DNA from: Anadara kagoshimensis
Lineage: Eukaryota > Mollusca > Bivalvia > Arcoida > Arcidae
Direction of reading: 5' to 3'
Length of the DNA stretch: 64,000 bases
Assembly: GCA_021292105.1 (NCBI GenBank)
Contig: CM037870.1
Location: 9,645,558 to 9,709,557 of the forward strand
Every line of letters starts with the position of its first letter. Position 1 is the first letter of the stretch. This document shows, piece after piece, positions 48,023 to 60,620 of the stretch. The position numbers were made by a program, and so were the translations under genes. The notes beneath the pieces are model-generated. The model worked only from the letters and a program-made list of their open reading frames with translations, ran no database searches and was not told the origin of the DNA.

Positions 48023-48067
48023 ACGCTTTCCTTTGAATTTCTTAAATCTTAATTTAATCTTTTGTAG

Positions 48068-48324
48068 GACCTTAGCAAATATTGGAAGGCCTTCGAACGA
48101 CCTGCATTCAAACACACAGTTATATAATAGTCCCAGTCTCTTACCATTGACCAAACGTCAAAGAAGACTGGTCACCAAAAATCCTGGCACTATCTTAGCT
48201 CTTATGAAAGGAGCCAGGATGGCCATAGACGAATGTAAACATCAGTTTAGAAACCGACGATGGAATTGTCCTACATATGACGATGATCATGGAAGGCCAA
48301 TTTTTGGAAAAATATTACAAAAAG
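48068..48324 (+). CDS. Wnt1: Wnt1 exon 2
   Basis: Second coding exon, 257 bases, phase 2 in and phase 1 out, with acceptor tttgtag at 48061-48067 and donor gtaagt at 48325. It encodes about residues 30-115: the TLANIG start, the KRQRRLVTKNPG motif, the ECKHQFRNRRWNCP block that defines the Wnt family, and FGKILQK just before the intron. Two family cysteines are present (ECK and NCP). The order matches vertebrate WNT1 (RKQRRLIRQNPG, ECKWQFRNRRWNCP, FGKI), which makes Wnt1 a better fit than other paralogues. The protein is expected to be secreted and to bind Frizzled and LRP5/6 receptors. An in-frame ATG at 48033 lies in the intron and is not the start. An FB repeat arm ends about 45 bases before the acceptor. 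Confidence 0.97.
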
Positions 48325-49324
48325 GTAAGTCAGTTTTACATAACCCTGCTTTGTCAAAATATACGAGTTTTCTTTTATAGAACGAGGGCTTGTTGATCAA
48401 ATGGAAGAAAAAAACGCGAAACGACTGATACAATATATACTACTATTGGAGTGTATGATTATCTGAAATAGGCCATCAACTAATATTTTTATCATAAACA
48501 ATCATAATGTGTTGCTAACGTCTGGTTGCTTTTTAAGGGGAGGCATTTTTTACATGTATGTTCATCGACATCTGTAGTTTAGTCTGTTAAGATTGTGTAT
48601 ATTCAGAAACCGTCTCTGAATCCTTATTCAGACCGCGTGGAGATCTGATGCGGTCAGATTTTCAAATTCATTTTCCGTTATCTCAAGTTATAAAAATGTC
48701 ATAGAAAATACCAATCTGTTTGTAAATATCTTAAAGGCTTGACAAGAAATAAAATGACTTGTTAGTTAAATTGTTCACCGTGATAAAATCAAAAATGAAT
48801 CTGTTAGAAATGATTGTGGATTAATAAACCTTTCTCCCGGCAAAAACCTACTCATATTGACACTTGGGAATGCTACAGTTAGGTGAAATTAATGCGCTTC
48901 CGGCGATGTACACCTATTTTATCGCTACGCTTAACTTCGATATTTTGTCAACCTAAGGGTTGAATTTCACAGTTGAAATGTTTATTTTATAGTGTATTTT
49001 GCCATAAAAATGTCAACAAAAGTCCAAAAAGTATTTTAATTTATAAGTTGATTTCTCTTAATACATTTTCCTTAACACATAATCATGAACTTATTTATAT
49101 ATCGTCCCTCGCCGTCCTGTCCTTACAGAAAATCGATTGTCTAACATGATCAATTATATATCGATATAACACGGCTAATTAATGACGAGACAATTTGTGA
49201 TTTTCTTCTCACTAAAGTTTGATTGATAGAACAATTTATTCAGACATGTGTTCAGGTTGATTAATCCACATGTGTATTTTCATTTGTTTTAAATTATTAT
49301 AAGACATCCGTACAATTATTATGA

Positions 49325-49475
49325 TATACCCGGTCTCAGTTGCCTGGTGGAAGTTCACGCGTTTAAATTTATTTGTCAGTTTTGAAGTTTTTACTTTGCT
49401 TTAGGACATCAGCGACATTTAATGCCGTATTAAATGTCGCTAGGAACATGGATTAGTAAGTACGTTTGTATTTTA
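49325..49475 (+). repeat. FB arm split by a small hairpin
   Basis: Direct arm (cccggtctcagttgcctggt ... tttttactttgctttagg) interrupted at 49411-49441 by a perfect 13-base stem, AGCGACATTTAAT / ATTAAATGTCGCT with loop gccgt. The FB sequence then resumes with gaacatggattagtaag. Confidence 0.75.
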
Positions 49476-49739
49476 CACATTACAGATATAAAAAAACGAA
49501 CCTTATCCGAATTTCATAATGGTAAAATAATGATAATAATAAAACGCAATGGTAAATAGTAATATATTATTGAGGATGCCAGACATTGGTGTGTATTCCG
49601 TTTTTGCTTATTTCCTTACCCACACTGACTTCAACAAGTAAGCTAATCACATAAAACTTGCATTTTCATTATAAGCAAGTACTCCCTTTAAAACTCGTTG
49701 TAATATGTTGTTGTTGGCATAAACTGTTTTGTCAGTTAT

Positions 49740-49885
49740 CAATCAAACCCAAACATACATGTCAATGTTAAAATCACAATAACAGAAGTAAAGTAAAAAC
49801 TTTGAAACTGGCAAATTAAATTATATGCATGGACTTCCACCCGAAAATGAGGCCGGGAGCTCCGGTAGGGCAAGCACATTATATA
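49740..49885 (-). repeat. FB arm, reverse
   Basis: atacatgtcaatgttaaaat ... atggacttccacccgaaaat, gaggccgggagctccggtag. Confidence 0.6.
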
Positions 49886-50031
49886 TATAATGAATCGTGT
49901 TAATCTTCAACATTATGTGTCGGATTAATTGAAGTTTAAAGGATACACGTGCACAAAATCTCACTAAAGGGTTAATCTCTAATTGTACGCAAAAAGCAGC
50001 TACTTATGTCACCAAAGTCACGTTTCTTCAG

Positions 50032-50349
50032 TTAAATACCAACATGATTATAGTTAGGAAGTATCGATATTTTAACACGGAGGTATTCAATAAGTGCCGA
50101 TTCGGCAGCACATTTCAAGCTATCGTAACATATATCTAGACGCCTTTTTGGCAACTGACATCTATCTCTCGGTAGCATTTTGTCCACTAGCTGTCCTATT
50201 TGGGCCAATTGGCAGCCGAGCTTCGACAACATTTCGTTAATCTTGGAGTTAAACTTTTGACAGGTCTGTACTATACATGGCGTACTACGCGGGGCTAATG
50301 TATCGATATGTGTAACAATAAAGATTGAATAAGATGAGTTGTGGTTTGA
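50032..50349 (-). other. Unrecognised antisense coding-like segment in Wnt1 intron 2
   Basis: A 105-residue open stretch on the minus strand (stop at 50032-50034; upstream stop at 50350-50352) with well-balanced composition and little simple sequence. It includes LAPRSTPCIVQTCQKFNSKI, MLSKLGCQLAQIGQLVDKML and CYDSLKCAAESALIEYLRV, the last two looking like amphipathic helices; six or so cysteines are scattered through it. A pyrimidine-rich stretch and cattag at about 50293-50325 could be an acceptor, giving an exon that starts at CCCCGCG. I see no convincing donor and recognise no domain. It could be a nested gene exon, a mobile-element fragment or chance. Confidence 0.3.
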
Positions 50350-50478
50350 TTAAATCGGACTTTGAGTTAAACTTTTGACAGGTCTGTACTATACATGGCG
50401 TACTACGCGGGGCTAATGTATCGATATGTGTAACAATAAAGATTGAATAAGATGAGTTGTGGTTTGATTAAATCGGAC
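50246..50478. repeat. 118-bp near-perfect tandem duplication
   Basis: 50246-50363 and 50364-50478 are identical by eye over about 115 bases (gagttaaacttttgacaggt ... ggtttgattaaatcggac), which implies a very recent event. It duplicates the 5' part of the antisense coding-like segment, including its putative acceptor. Confidence 0.97.
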
Positions 50479-50894
50479 CACGTTAATTGACACAATCGTT
50501 TAGTTTTATAAATCTGTATGTGTAAATAACTAATACATGTCAACTTTAGAACTGACATGATAATAAGGTGTTTCTCATCATGCGATTTTTAAGTATTTAA
50601 ATCCGACCTTTTTGACTTATTACGACTAATTGCTCTGATTTATGACCTAGCAACAAAGAAATCACTTCAAGATGTTTGTGCAGTAACAAAAGATATAATG
50701 CGTCTAATTATTCAATAAATAATTAATACTAGTTATATTTAATATTCGATATTTTAAGTCTATCTCGTACTTGGTATGGTGTAGAATTAAGTTGCATGTG
50801 TCCGATTGCTGTGATAACCCTGCATATCTCGCATTTTATATGCATCATATCATTGTTATGATAATGTGTGGAATGCAATCAAATCTGCGCCCTG

Positions 50895-51045
50895 TGCATA
50901 CAGTCAAACAAAAACATACCGGTACATTCTATGTTAATATCACAATCCAAAATGCATTAAAATGCAAGAAAAAAGTTTGAAAACTGGCAAACTAAGTTAA
51001 ATCCGTGAACTTCCAGCAGGAAAGTAAGGCAGGGTGCATATAATC
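50895..51045 (-). repeat. FB arm, reverse
   Basis: ctatgttaatatcacaatcc ... cgtgaacttccagcaggaaa, ggcagggtgc. Confidence 0.55.
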
Positions 51046-53764
51046 TATTGACCGGTCAGATGACCACATCCAATAGTTATCATTTTGGATTTTTGGATTT
51101 GTATAATGTGTATGGCTTTTTTGTCAATCAAACTAAGTTAAACTGAGTATCTGCGTCCATGATCCACTATATTTGGGGCAGTGGAAACTGTAAAATTGTG
51201 TGATCAAGGGAAGGACGTCCCTTTTTGTGTTTTAAAGAAAAACTTGGAAAATTGAAACTTAACAAATTTCGAAACTAGCTTCAAGAGTATAGTTGAAGAT
51301 GAACAAAAGATAACTACATGCTGAAAATATTGTATATTCTGAGAGAGAAAAAAAAGAAATTAAAATCCTGTTAATCTCTTGAAATCTAAAATGAATGTTT
51401 GAAAAAAGCAAATCAAAGGTTGAAATTTTCTAATATTTATTAAATTTATCTATTTATTGATTGATTGATTGATTGATTTATTTATTTGGTAACTAAAATA
51501 TTTAATAATATATATAGTTCGCGCAGTACTTATTCGTTCGGATGCATCACCTAATCTTAGTTACACGGGTCAACGTATTGGTGTCTAGAGTACACTTGAG
51601 ATGTGTGTATCGGTTCCTTAGTGCTAAACATTTCTAATAAATATGCTAAGCTTGTTGATATTCTAGAAATGATATTTTCTAAATTATGTACGGATCCATG
51701 TTTCACTGTTTATTCACCATTTATTAGTGTTCTTTAATAGGGTTTAATATCAGGTACCCATTTCTATTAAAACTGTTGTAATTTGTGATTTTATATCGCA
51801 GTGTATAAGCCGATTTTTTGGCATTAGAACGGTTTGTAGATGTAGAGTTAACCAGACATAACTTAATAATAATTCAAATATAACATCTTTCTATAAACTA
51901 TTTGTTGATTGCATATTTAAATTCCCATAAATTGTCGTACAAATATTTTGATTGAATATTAAATGAGAAATTACTAATATTCTTTCGAATAGTTTTGGTG
52001 TTGCCATGGCAGAAGTTTTGATCGGTAAAATTGGCTATGGGATCCAGTCACGTCTTAGATAGGTTCACATAATTTAAAAATGATAATGTTAAGGTAGGCT
52101 ATTGGTTGAACCAAACCCTTCGCAGACAGACTATATTTATCTATCAAAACACCATTGTCAGTATCAACCTTGAAGTCATAAAATTGTAATTTTTATAGAA
52201 ATCTGGATGATTAAATATTAATAGACTTAAGTTTTTTAATATGTTGAGAATAATATTTTATTTCTTTTGAATGAAGATGGGTAAATCCGAAAATATGAAA
52301 AATCATTGTGTTCAGAATCTGTTAATTTGAAAATTCTTTTCCCATGAAATTTAAATGCAGGTTTTAAGCATTTTGTATTTATAATTTGCAATTACATGTG
52401 CTCCATTTCATAGCCTGGAAACAGGTACCATAAAAAATAAACAAACTTTAAAAAATTCAGTGTATTCAGTAATACTGATTCCTTTGCAGGAAACCTAAAA
52501 AACTAAGAATCTTTCTACACAATGCTCTTTGCGCACAGCAAAATTTGAAAGATAATCATTTCTACCAAACTTTTTTTCAAATATTTGCGGTAATACAACT
52601 GATATATTCTTATGTTCTTAGAAATAAAATGCCCGTCCCAAGTCGGGGTTTTTATGTACAGTTCGTAGCCTGGGTATGGGGGTAACGGTTTTTGTTTTAG
52701 ATTTTACCCAAATCACGTGTTATATAGCTGCTTATCTCATATCATGTATTCATATTATTCATTATTGTTTTCAATGTGCTTTCGGAAACTAGATGGCCTT
52801 GTGCAATGATTGTTTTTCATGAGAGTCGGAAGCATTAACCTTTCACTTATTTATTTTGCACAACATAAAAGTCGTGACTATTTGATTATTATGACTCAAA
52901 ATGAAATCTTGGGATCAAAATCATTTAATAGTTCACCTCACTGTCTTGTGCAATGGAACGGAAATGATACACCGATAAGTGGTCTCTCCTGTATTTCCGA
53001 ACCCCACTGATGACTTGCACAACTACGAGTGATTGAGTCAATTGCGTAGATGTTGATGAGTCTAGAAATTCTACAAGGTTGGGTCACCTCTGTATTATCA
53101 TTCGCTGTCTCATACCCATTTTTGAAGTAAATAATTAGCTTTTTGGCTACTATTCTCTCGTTTTTAGTAAATGACTATTTGTTATGATGTTTTGAATTAA
53201 TAATAAAGCTGAAATTATTGGAACACGCTCTAATAAAGTTATATACGTAATTATCATTTTGGCACTCTCACTGTCTGTCTTTACTTTCTAATTTCAAAAT
53301 TGCACTTAGTGAACTTTTCTTGTAGGCGAATTAATTAAGATGTAGGCCGATATCGGCGGTATCACTCGTGTGATAACAACTTTATATATAACATTACCAT
53401 ATGAATAAATACTAAACACCTAACAGTTATCATATATATCTAAAAGTGATAAAAGCCAAGATCTCGGTTGATGACGTCACGTGTTAAGGTTCCCAAATTT
53501 ATTACGATTTTATCACCGAAAGTATAATTTAATCTGCTATAAATTGATGGATATTTTGTAATAAACAATTCCAGAAAGAAACTCATCCCGGCACATTATT
53601 TTTTATTATGTAAAGAATTATAAAGAAAAAGTTTATGTTTTCCTTCAATGAACATTATCTGTGTAACGCGCCAAAACACAAATCTAACTTACTTGAAATA
53701 TAGACACTTTATTGTTTCTGGGTTAACGAGTACATGTGAATTCCAATATGAAATAAATTATAAT

Positions 53765-53915
53765 AATCTTAATCAATAACAAACACACAATCCATATCCA
53801 AATCACCATTCCAAAGCAAAGTAAAAACTTTGAAATCTGCAAATTAAAAGGAACAAGTGAACTGTCATCAGCTGGAAAGAGAGGTTGGGTGCTCAGGAAG
53901 GGTTTCTGTTCTTTT
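53765..53915 (-). repeat. FB arm, reverse
   Basis: atccatatccaaatcaccat ... gaactgtcatcagctggaaa ... ttgggtgctcaggaagggtt. Confidence 0.6.
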
Positions 53916-54414
53916 TGACCTTCTGTTTCGTCAGCTTCACCGGTCACCGTAATTGATAATGGAGCAATTTAATGAATTAATTGATTCGATCGCGAGGTGC
54001 CAAAGAGTGTTTACTTTGTGGATTTCTATTCTTTCTGGCTTGGTACTAGTGTTAAGGCGTTTGGTCTGCAGAATTTCGGACAAATCAAGTAACAATATGA
54101 AAACAACACTAAGTGCACACTTGTACAAAGTAGATCAGAAACACTTGAAACATAATTCAAGTAATATATGAACTTGTGTGCAAGATTTATCCACTGATGT
54201 TTTACAAACAAATAGTGAGAAATTACTGATGTGATATAAAACAGTATATGAATCTGACTACGTAGCAGTTTATTCAGTCGTGACAAAGTCTTCAATGAGT
54301 CAAGTCGCTTACTTTTACTTTTAGGTATTGACAGATAACTTATCAGTTGTGTATAAGAATAGTGGTAAAAAATAAAAAATAAAAACTAAAGACAATGTAC
54401 AATCAACGCGACGA

Positions 54415-54600
54415 CTGTCTTATATCAAGGTCTCTCAAGGGAACCAGTAAAAGTGCCCTTTATGGACAAGTGGTCTTTATATACAGGTTCAAAATAATAG
54501 AAAAAAGAACAATTAAAATGCAGTTTTACCAGTTCTTTATAAGCAGGTGACCTTTATATAGAGGTGGTCTTTAAGGCAGGTTGGATTGTACTCGGTAATT
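54415..54600 (+). repeat. Cassette related to the 9300 region and the TGCTATAGCA array
   Basis: caagggaaccagtaaaagtg + ccctttatgg and gtgacctttatatagaggtg match phrases at 9315-9365 and in the arrays of the inverted duplication. This shows that the cassette is an interspersed repeat rather than unique to that locus. Confidence 0.6.
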
Positions 54601-56139
54601 CTTGTACTCTCCAAAGAAGTTACAAAAAACATGTCTCAATAGGGATATTTTGTAGCAGGTTTCTCTACTTTATTGTGAAAATTAAGGAATCATTGTGACA
54701 AATATTTTCCCCCATTTCTCGAAACTTCCTAGACTATTCTGGAATGTCCTTAATATTTTAAACGTTTGAAGTTTTAAGGCTATCACATATCATAGTATAT
54801 AGTCATCATCTCGACGTCATTGATAAAGTATTTGACATATTACTGATATTATTTGTACTACTATTGAAGACTTGTTAATATTAAAATTTAAATGACAGAG
54901 AATTTACATAATTACTAGAACATATATGTTTAAAATCGATTTATGGTAAAAAACATAAATCATATTTTTGTGAAATATTAAATTGACCATTTCATAAATA
55001 TCAGATATGAATTGGGCGATTTGTGTTTAATCTTGTGAAAAAAATTCTATTTCACCCAATTTTGTCAGTCGGGAAAACCAATTTCTGTAGTAATTGAGTC
55101 GCGTTTAACATAAAACATATGTAATGTATGTAAGACTAATATGTAGGATATATACATATATAGCTGGGTTAAATATTTCATTGGGCGTAAAGTCTATCAC
55201 ATCCTCAATTCATACACACTTAAAATGTACCCTGCTCCTTGATTTCACTAATGGGCTGGTGTTATTATCAGCCAAGCGTGTTTATCAAAGATGTTAAAAA
55301 TTTATGTGAAAATAAAAGAGTCTAAAAGATTACAATTTTGTAGAAATCATAAACTTTCTGATGGTATTAAAAATTGACTCAGCGATTTATTATTTAGAAA
55401 AATAAATTTAATGAGTTTGACTTAGGGACTGGTATTAGTTGTATTCCATTCAAGCGAAATGCAAATTTTTAATCAAAGAATCAGAGGAATGTGAATATTT
55501 TGGGGAAATAAAAAGGTTTTACAATTAAAAAATGTACTTCAGTCATAAAAAAAACCCTTACCATATAAAACAGTTTGTCACTATAAAGGTGAAAACAAAG
55601 CTTAATGAATCATTTTATGTTTCAAAGTATCTAAAAATTGATCATTTCACAAAAAGCGCTGATAAAGTGAAAACCCAGCCTGAAAGGACGGGACTTAATA
55701 GAAACCCTAATTACAGGGTACAGACATTGATGAGAGGGATCACTAACGTGTACCCGGCAAAGTTAACTTGTCAGACCACACGCAATACGACATAAATATG
55801 TAATAACTTTCTCTTTTAAGTTGTATCGAAAGTTGATGTTCGCTGAAGAATACCCCCTTTGGTGTCATTAACATCTCATTGTAGAATTGTCGATTTTTGT
55901 TCTTTTTTATTCCGTTTTGTGAAAATAATTAAAGCACATTGATGACACGTGTGATATACGTCTGTTGTAATCTTCCACTTGTTACATAAAAGTATGAGAA
56001 AAGTATAAATTCAATAAACCTGCCACACACTATGTATTGCAGCTAAAAGGTATTACATCGGACAGAACATCATACCATACTTAAAAAGCCAAGTTAATTT
56101 ATTGCAACATGAATTATATCGAACTCATTGACTTTCATC

Positions 56140-56440
56140 CCAATGGCGTCCCATATATAGTTCCATGTTGCTTTCATTCTCAATTTTAATTACACACGTG
56201 GCGGATGTAAGCTAGCTAGACATGAGCTGCTTGCCCTTTCGGAGCACACGGTCTCAATTTCCTGACGATAATTAAGTGTTTGATTTTAGTTTCACAGTTT
56301 TATAGTTTTGTTTTACTTTGGATTTGTGATTTGGGCATGGATTAGTAAGCTTTGTTTTTATTGGAATCAAAGACAAAAACAGCGATCGATGTCCAAATTA
56401 CAATACCAAAATCAAAGTTAGACTGTCAATTCAAGAAAAA
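56140..56440. repeat. FB direct arm followed by an FB reverse arm
   Basis: Direct arm about 56150-56360 (cacgtggcggatgtaagcta ... gggcatggattagtaagctt), then at 56390-56440 a reverse tip (gatgtccaaattacaatacc). This tail-to-tail order is opposite to the foldback layout. Confidence 0.55.
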
Positions 56441-57102
56441 GGAGGGTTTCGAAATTCAACTTACAGAAATATATATATATATATAGCTAAAAAGATTTAA
56501 AGACTGCAAAAATGTATGTCAAATCATGCTTGGTATGTACAACAATGAAATCATACTCCTTCTCACACATGTTATGTAAACAGTTGTGTTAACATCATAC
56601 AGTAATGCACTTGAGCACGTGGATTTGAAGTGGAATGATCAGTAAGACCGATAACATCAATATCTTAATAAAACCTCTGATAACTAAGAGATCTTCAACG
56701 GACAGAGACATCTTTACATTCTTTATAACACCTGTCTGTATCAGGTGGTAAAATTTGAATAATTCATTATGGTAAAATAAAGTGTCTTTAAAGAGTATTT
56801 ACTCAGTGTGCAGATAGCTATAGCGAGTGTCCTTCTTGTTGGAGCACATTCTTATTTAATATATTTTTCTCATCTTTTACTTTATAAATAAATAAATAGA
56901 TAAATAAAGCGTATAACATTATCTTTCTGATAATTTAACAGCAATGCGTTTTTACAGAAATTTAATGGACAAACTTTGACTAAATTCATAACCCCAATTT
57001 TACCATTACCCTAATATATTTTATAAATTGATTAAACTATCATATTTCATATTGTCTTTTCTTATTTTTTTGATAGAGGACTGAATATTTTATATTATTC
57101 GC

Positions 57103-57128
57103 TGAGAGAGAGAGAGAGAGAGAGAGAT
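57103..57128. repeat. (GA)n microsatellite
   Basis: About 12 GA units. Confidence 0.93.
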
Positions 57129-58529
57129 TAGTGGGTGTGTTGGTCAATGCATTCTTTTTATCTTTTAATCTCAGGTGTGTTATTATAATCAGGTATGTTA
57201 ACACCATCTTATAAAGGTATAAAATTATTCAGTGTTGATTTAATATGTTTATTTTTGTTCAAAGACTAGTTTCATACTTTTAATCGTGAGATGTTAAACC
57301 TCATACCTGCATGTTTAATTCTCTCCTGTTAAGCCGTGTAATTGTGCAGTGCATTCCAAAGTGAAGGATCTAAAGGTTTCTGCATTCTTTATTCTACGGG
57401 TAACTAATTGTACCAATAAAGAACAGAATTACATATTAGTCTGGATGACGTATAAAGCAGAATATTTTAATTTGTCTCTTGCTGTGGAAAAATACCATCA
57501 AAGTGCTGTAAAAATTTCTGAAATCAAAACGCTAGCCATCATTTAAACACCTGAATCTATTTTCATACATATTTTAAATCGATAAGAATTAAGAAAATTG
57601 CCGTTAAATACTACATGTATGTTGTATCATTTCATTTTAAATTGTAAAATGCGAAACGTACGAATTAAATTTCAATTATTGTAAAAGCACGTAATTTTGT
57701 ATAAGGGTTATAATTCGTTTCGTGGTATCATTGAGGGTTTAATCGCCAAATAAACACACTAAAATATATGCTTAAAAGTAATTTTTAAGGAGAAAATATT
57801 GTCAATAAATATTCTTAAATACTGTCATTATTATATCAAAACACCCAATTATTACAAGTAAAACAGGGTACAACACTTTAAAGTTCCTAACACTTGTTGT
57901 CTTCATTTTCTCTGAACCACTGATAAATTATCAGTTTTTTTTAAATCTTAACGTTCATGTGAACTAAAGCGAAGCAGTTTTCATCACAAACGTTTATTAT
58001 GTATCAATGTCAGGCGAATCAAATAGCCCTCATTACAGATAGTTATTACGAGAATTAACTGCCTTTACACTGATATATATTAGATGTTACGGTGTAATTG
58101 ATTCAGTGCTCTTTCTGTAAGGTATCGAACACCTGAGTTCCCTGGATAATTAGGTGCCAAATCGCACCTATTCTTCAAAGGTTCCTCTGTCAAATATTAC
58201 CAGTCAACAGTTTAATTTAATAAAGCTAAGTTGAGCAAATGCATGTGTACCATGTGTGAACTTAATCCCCCTGAATAGGCATATTGTATGTACGCATTTG
58301 TCTCGATTTCAGGTCAGCTGTTCCATTCTTCAAAGTTACCTCGGTCAAAAAACCCACATGTTCTCAAAATGTGCTATGCCTCCCAAATAGACTTTACTAT
58401 TACTTTGTATAGATTTCCACGGTCCCCTTTTTAATGGTTACACTATAGTTCAGCTGTTGCTTTTACCTGTTGCATCTGTTTCGTAGCCTTTAGTTGGTAA
58501 GGCTCTTTTTTTGCATAAAACCATATTAT

Positions 58530-58635
58530 TGATGAAATTTACGTGTTTTACCTAATTAACCGGTTTTCAAAGTCTCTGTTTTGCGTTTGTGGTATGGTTA
58601 CAGACTGGTATATTTGTGTTTGATACCGAGGTTTT
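58530..58635 (+). repeat. Diverged FB arm
   Basis: atttacgtgttttacctaat ... ttcaaagtctctgttttgcg ... gtatatttgtgtttgat. Confidence 0.5.
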
Positions 58636-58802
58636 CATATTTCACAGTATTGTTCTAAAAGATAATTGGGTATCATTTTGTTATAATTATCCGTGATGGC
58701 CGTCTTATAATTAAGTCGGATGTTTTATGATAAGCGGACTTATTCTGTTCATTTTGTTTTGTTGGGTAATTGAGTGTTTTTTCCATATTCAAGTGCAATG
58801 CA

Positions 58803-58866
58803 CTCAGTCGAATTTACTGTCCACCAACGGAGCGAGCACTCTACCAACTGAACCACCGTAATGGTC
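58803..58866 (-). repeat. tRNA-like SINE head or tRNA pseudogene
   Basis: Minus strand: ggtggttcagttggtagagt + gctcgctcc closely resembles the D-arm/A-box region of a tRNA, and aaattcgactg about 30 bases on resembles a degenerate B box. The acceptor-stem pairing is not intact. It is most likely the head of a tRNA-derived SINE. The region before it on the minus strand is not SINE-like to my eye. Confidence 0.5.
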
Positions 58867-59034
58867 TATTTTATAGATAATTGCGTAAGGATGTTTGATA
58901 TTAATGAACCATTGCTGAAAGTGTACACGGAACGGGCTTGGTCGGAGACGTCGGTGTACGAGTATCAGCCAGTATGAAATAGCCAATGCATTCAAAGACA
59001 TTTCAAAGCAAGTAACTAAGCTCACTAGTTGCTC

Positions 59035-59190
59035 AATAACACAAACATATTTGTCCATGTCCAAACCACAATCCTAAAAGCAAAACCATATCTTGAAAAA
59101 AAGGTAATTTAGTAAACCAGGGAAGTGAGGTCGGGTGCGCCAAAAGGCTGAGCTTCTCATGTCTAGTTAGCTTAAACCGCACAAAAAGAG
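59035..59190 (-). repeat. FB arm, reverse
   Basis: ttgtccatgtccaaaccaca ... aaaccagggaagtgaggtcg + ggtgcgcc. Confidence 0.6.
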
Positions 59191-59259
59191 CATATAACGT
59201 TGTGACGTACTTATAATTAGATGTTGTTCTATTTGCTCTTATTGCAAACATTTAATGAA

Positions 59260-60360
59260 CAGGTAGATAGTGATTTCAATGTATCTTGCTAGAGTTTGCT
59301 CTTAACACGCTTTAGAGGAATTAGGCATATTGAAAAAACTAAGGATTCGTCTTGAAACAGAAGTTAAAAGGGAAACTTAATTGAATAACTACAAGATAAA
59401 TATTGGTGGAAATGTTTAACTGATCAATATCGGAATTGGTTTTAAATAATCACATAGACTTTGATACTTAATATAAGATCAATGGCAGTGGTTTACTAGC
59501 GGATGTTTATCTGATAATTATAAAACTAGTCATTAGATCATGTAAGCTAACTGTTTATAATGACACAAAATTGAATAAAATACGTACTTCTATATAGATA
59601 GATAAAATTGTCAAAACCACGTGTGTATAAAACACCCATCCTTCTGTCTTAAAGCCATACAATACTGTATACCATTGTACTGAAGATAGGAAAAAAAGTC
59701 AGTAATTCACTTTTAAATAGATGTTAAAAATAGAGTTTATTTTAAGTACCAAGTTTGATATTGTACTTATGTGGTGTCTTTCCGTTTCGGGTACCAGTAA
59801 TTGCCCGAACACATTTCCCCTTATCATAGATCAGATTTATATCTGAACTTCCCAATAACTTTGTTATAAACTTTTATTTTCGTATAAACTTACCACAATT
59901 GCTAATAAAGCTGTCCAACTATTGGCTGTTTATATACATATTTGTATACACATAGAGGTGACAAATGGCTAGATGTATGTTCAAATTCTCATAAATTCTG
60001 GAGTACTTTTGTAATCTCTGATGTAGGTCAGCTTGTAAGAAAAATAAATCTGCAATTGCTGAATTTATAAATATTAGTCAGTTAAAATAAGATAAGGTTG
60101 TTTTACCTCATACTGGACAACCAAAAAGATGTATAGGTTGCATAATCAAAATCAAAAATATAAAAAAGTCCATTACATTGCATAAAAACGAAATTACAGA
60201 AAGGCAAACTTTTTAGCTAACTTATTTTAACGACTTCGAAAATGGTAAAAATGACCAATGAACTTGGCAAAATAAATCACTTAATTAACCCAAATCAACC
60301 ACCTATCTGCCCCCAGTTTGTAGAGTCATTCTTATTTATTTTTATATATTTTATATTAAA
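59260..60360. other. Unassigned AT-rich intronic stretch
   Basis: No repeat, RNA or coding signal recognised. Confidence 0.5.
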
Positions 60361-60364
60361 TAAA

Positions 60365-60620
60365 AAACAAACATACTGATCCATGTCTGAATCACAATAC
60401 AGAAGCAAAGTATAAATTTTTGGAACTGACAGGTTAGGTAAAACACCTTAACTTTCACCATGGAAGTGAGACCAGTTGCTCCGGAATGGTAAGCAACTCC
60501 TGTTTAGCTACCTACAGCCGCCACGCGTGTAATCAGAATTGAGAGAAAGGAACACGGAACATCAAATACATCCAGGGGAATTCTGGACAAATAGACACCA
60601 AACTTATCAAGAAATTATTA
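60365..60620 (-). repeat. FB arm, reverse, long
   Basis: actgatccatgtctgaatca ... ccatggaagtgagaccagtt ... agccgccacgcgtgtaatca ... acaccaaacttatcaag. Confidence 0.65.

Larger units (their letters stand above)
43028..48067 (+). other. Wnt1: Wnt1 intron 1 (5.0 kb)
   Basis: Phase-2 intron with gtaagt donor and tttgtag acceptor. It is AT-rich and holds an ATT/ATTT microsatellite at 43195-43267, a remnant of the rightward end of the TIR family also seen at 23022 (near 44660-44760), several FB arms between 46615 and 48022, and a duplicated block at 47041-47650. I see no exon inside it. A less AT-rich patch at 46180-46260 is noted under findings as a possible regulatory element. Confidence 0.85.

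Noticed and set aside
48033-48067. Wnt1 translation start at the in-frame ATG 48033
   Set aside because: It lies in the intron before a good acceptor (tttgtag), gives no signal peptide typical of Wnt1, and a phase-matched signal-peptide exon exists at 42939.
58803-58866. Functional tRNA gene on the minus strand
   Set aside because: The A-box region is good, but the B box is degenerate and the acceptor stem does not pair; a SINE head or pseudogene is more likely.
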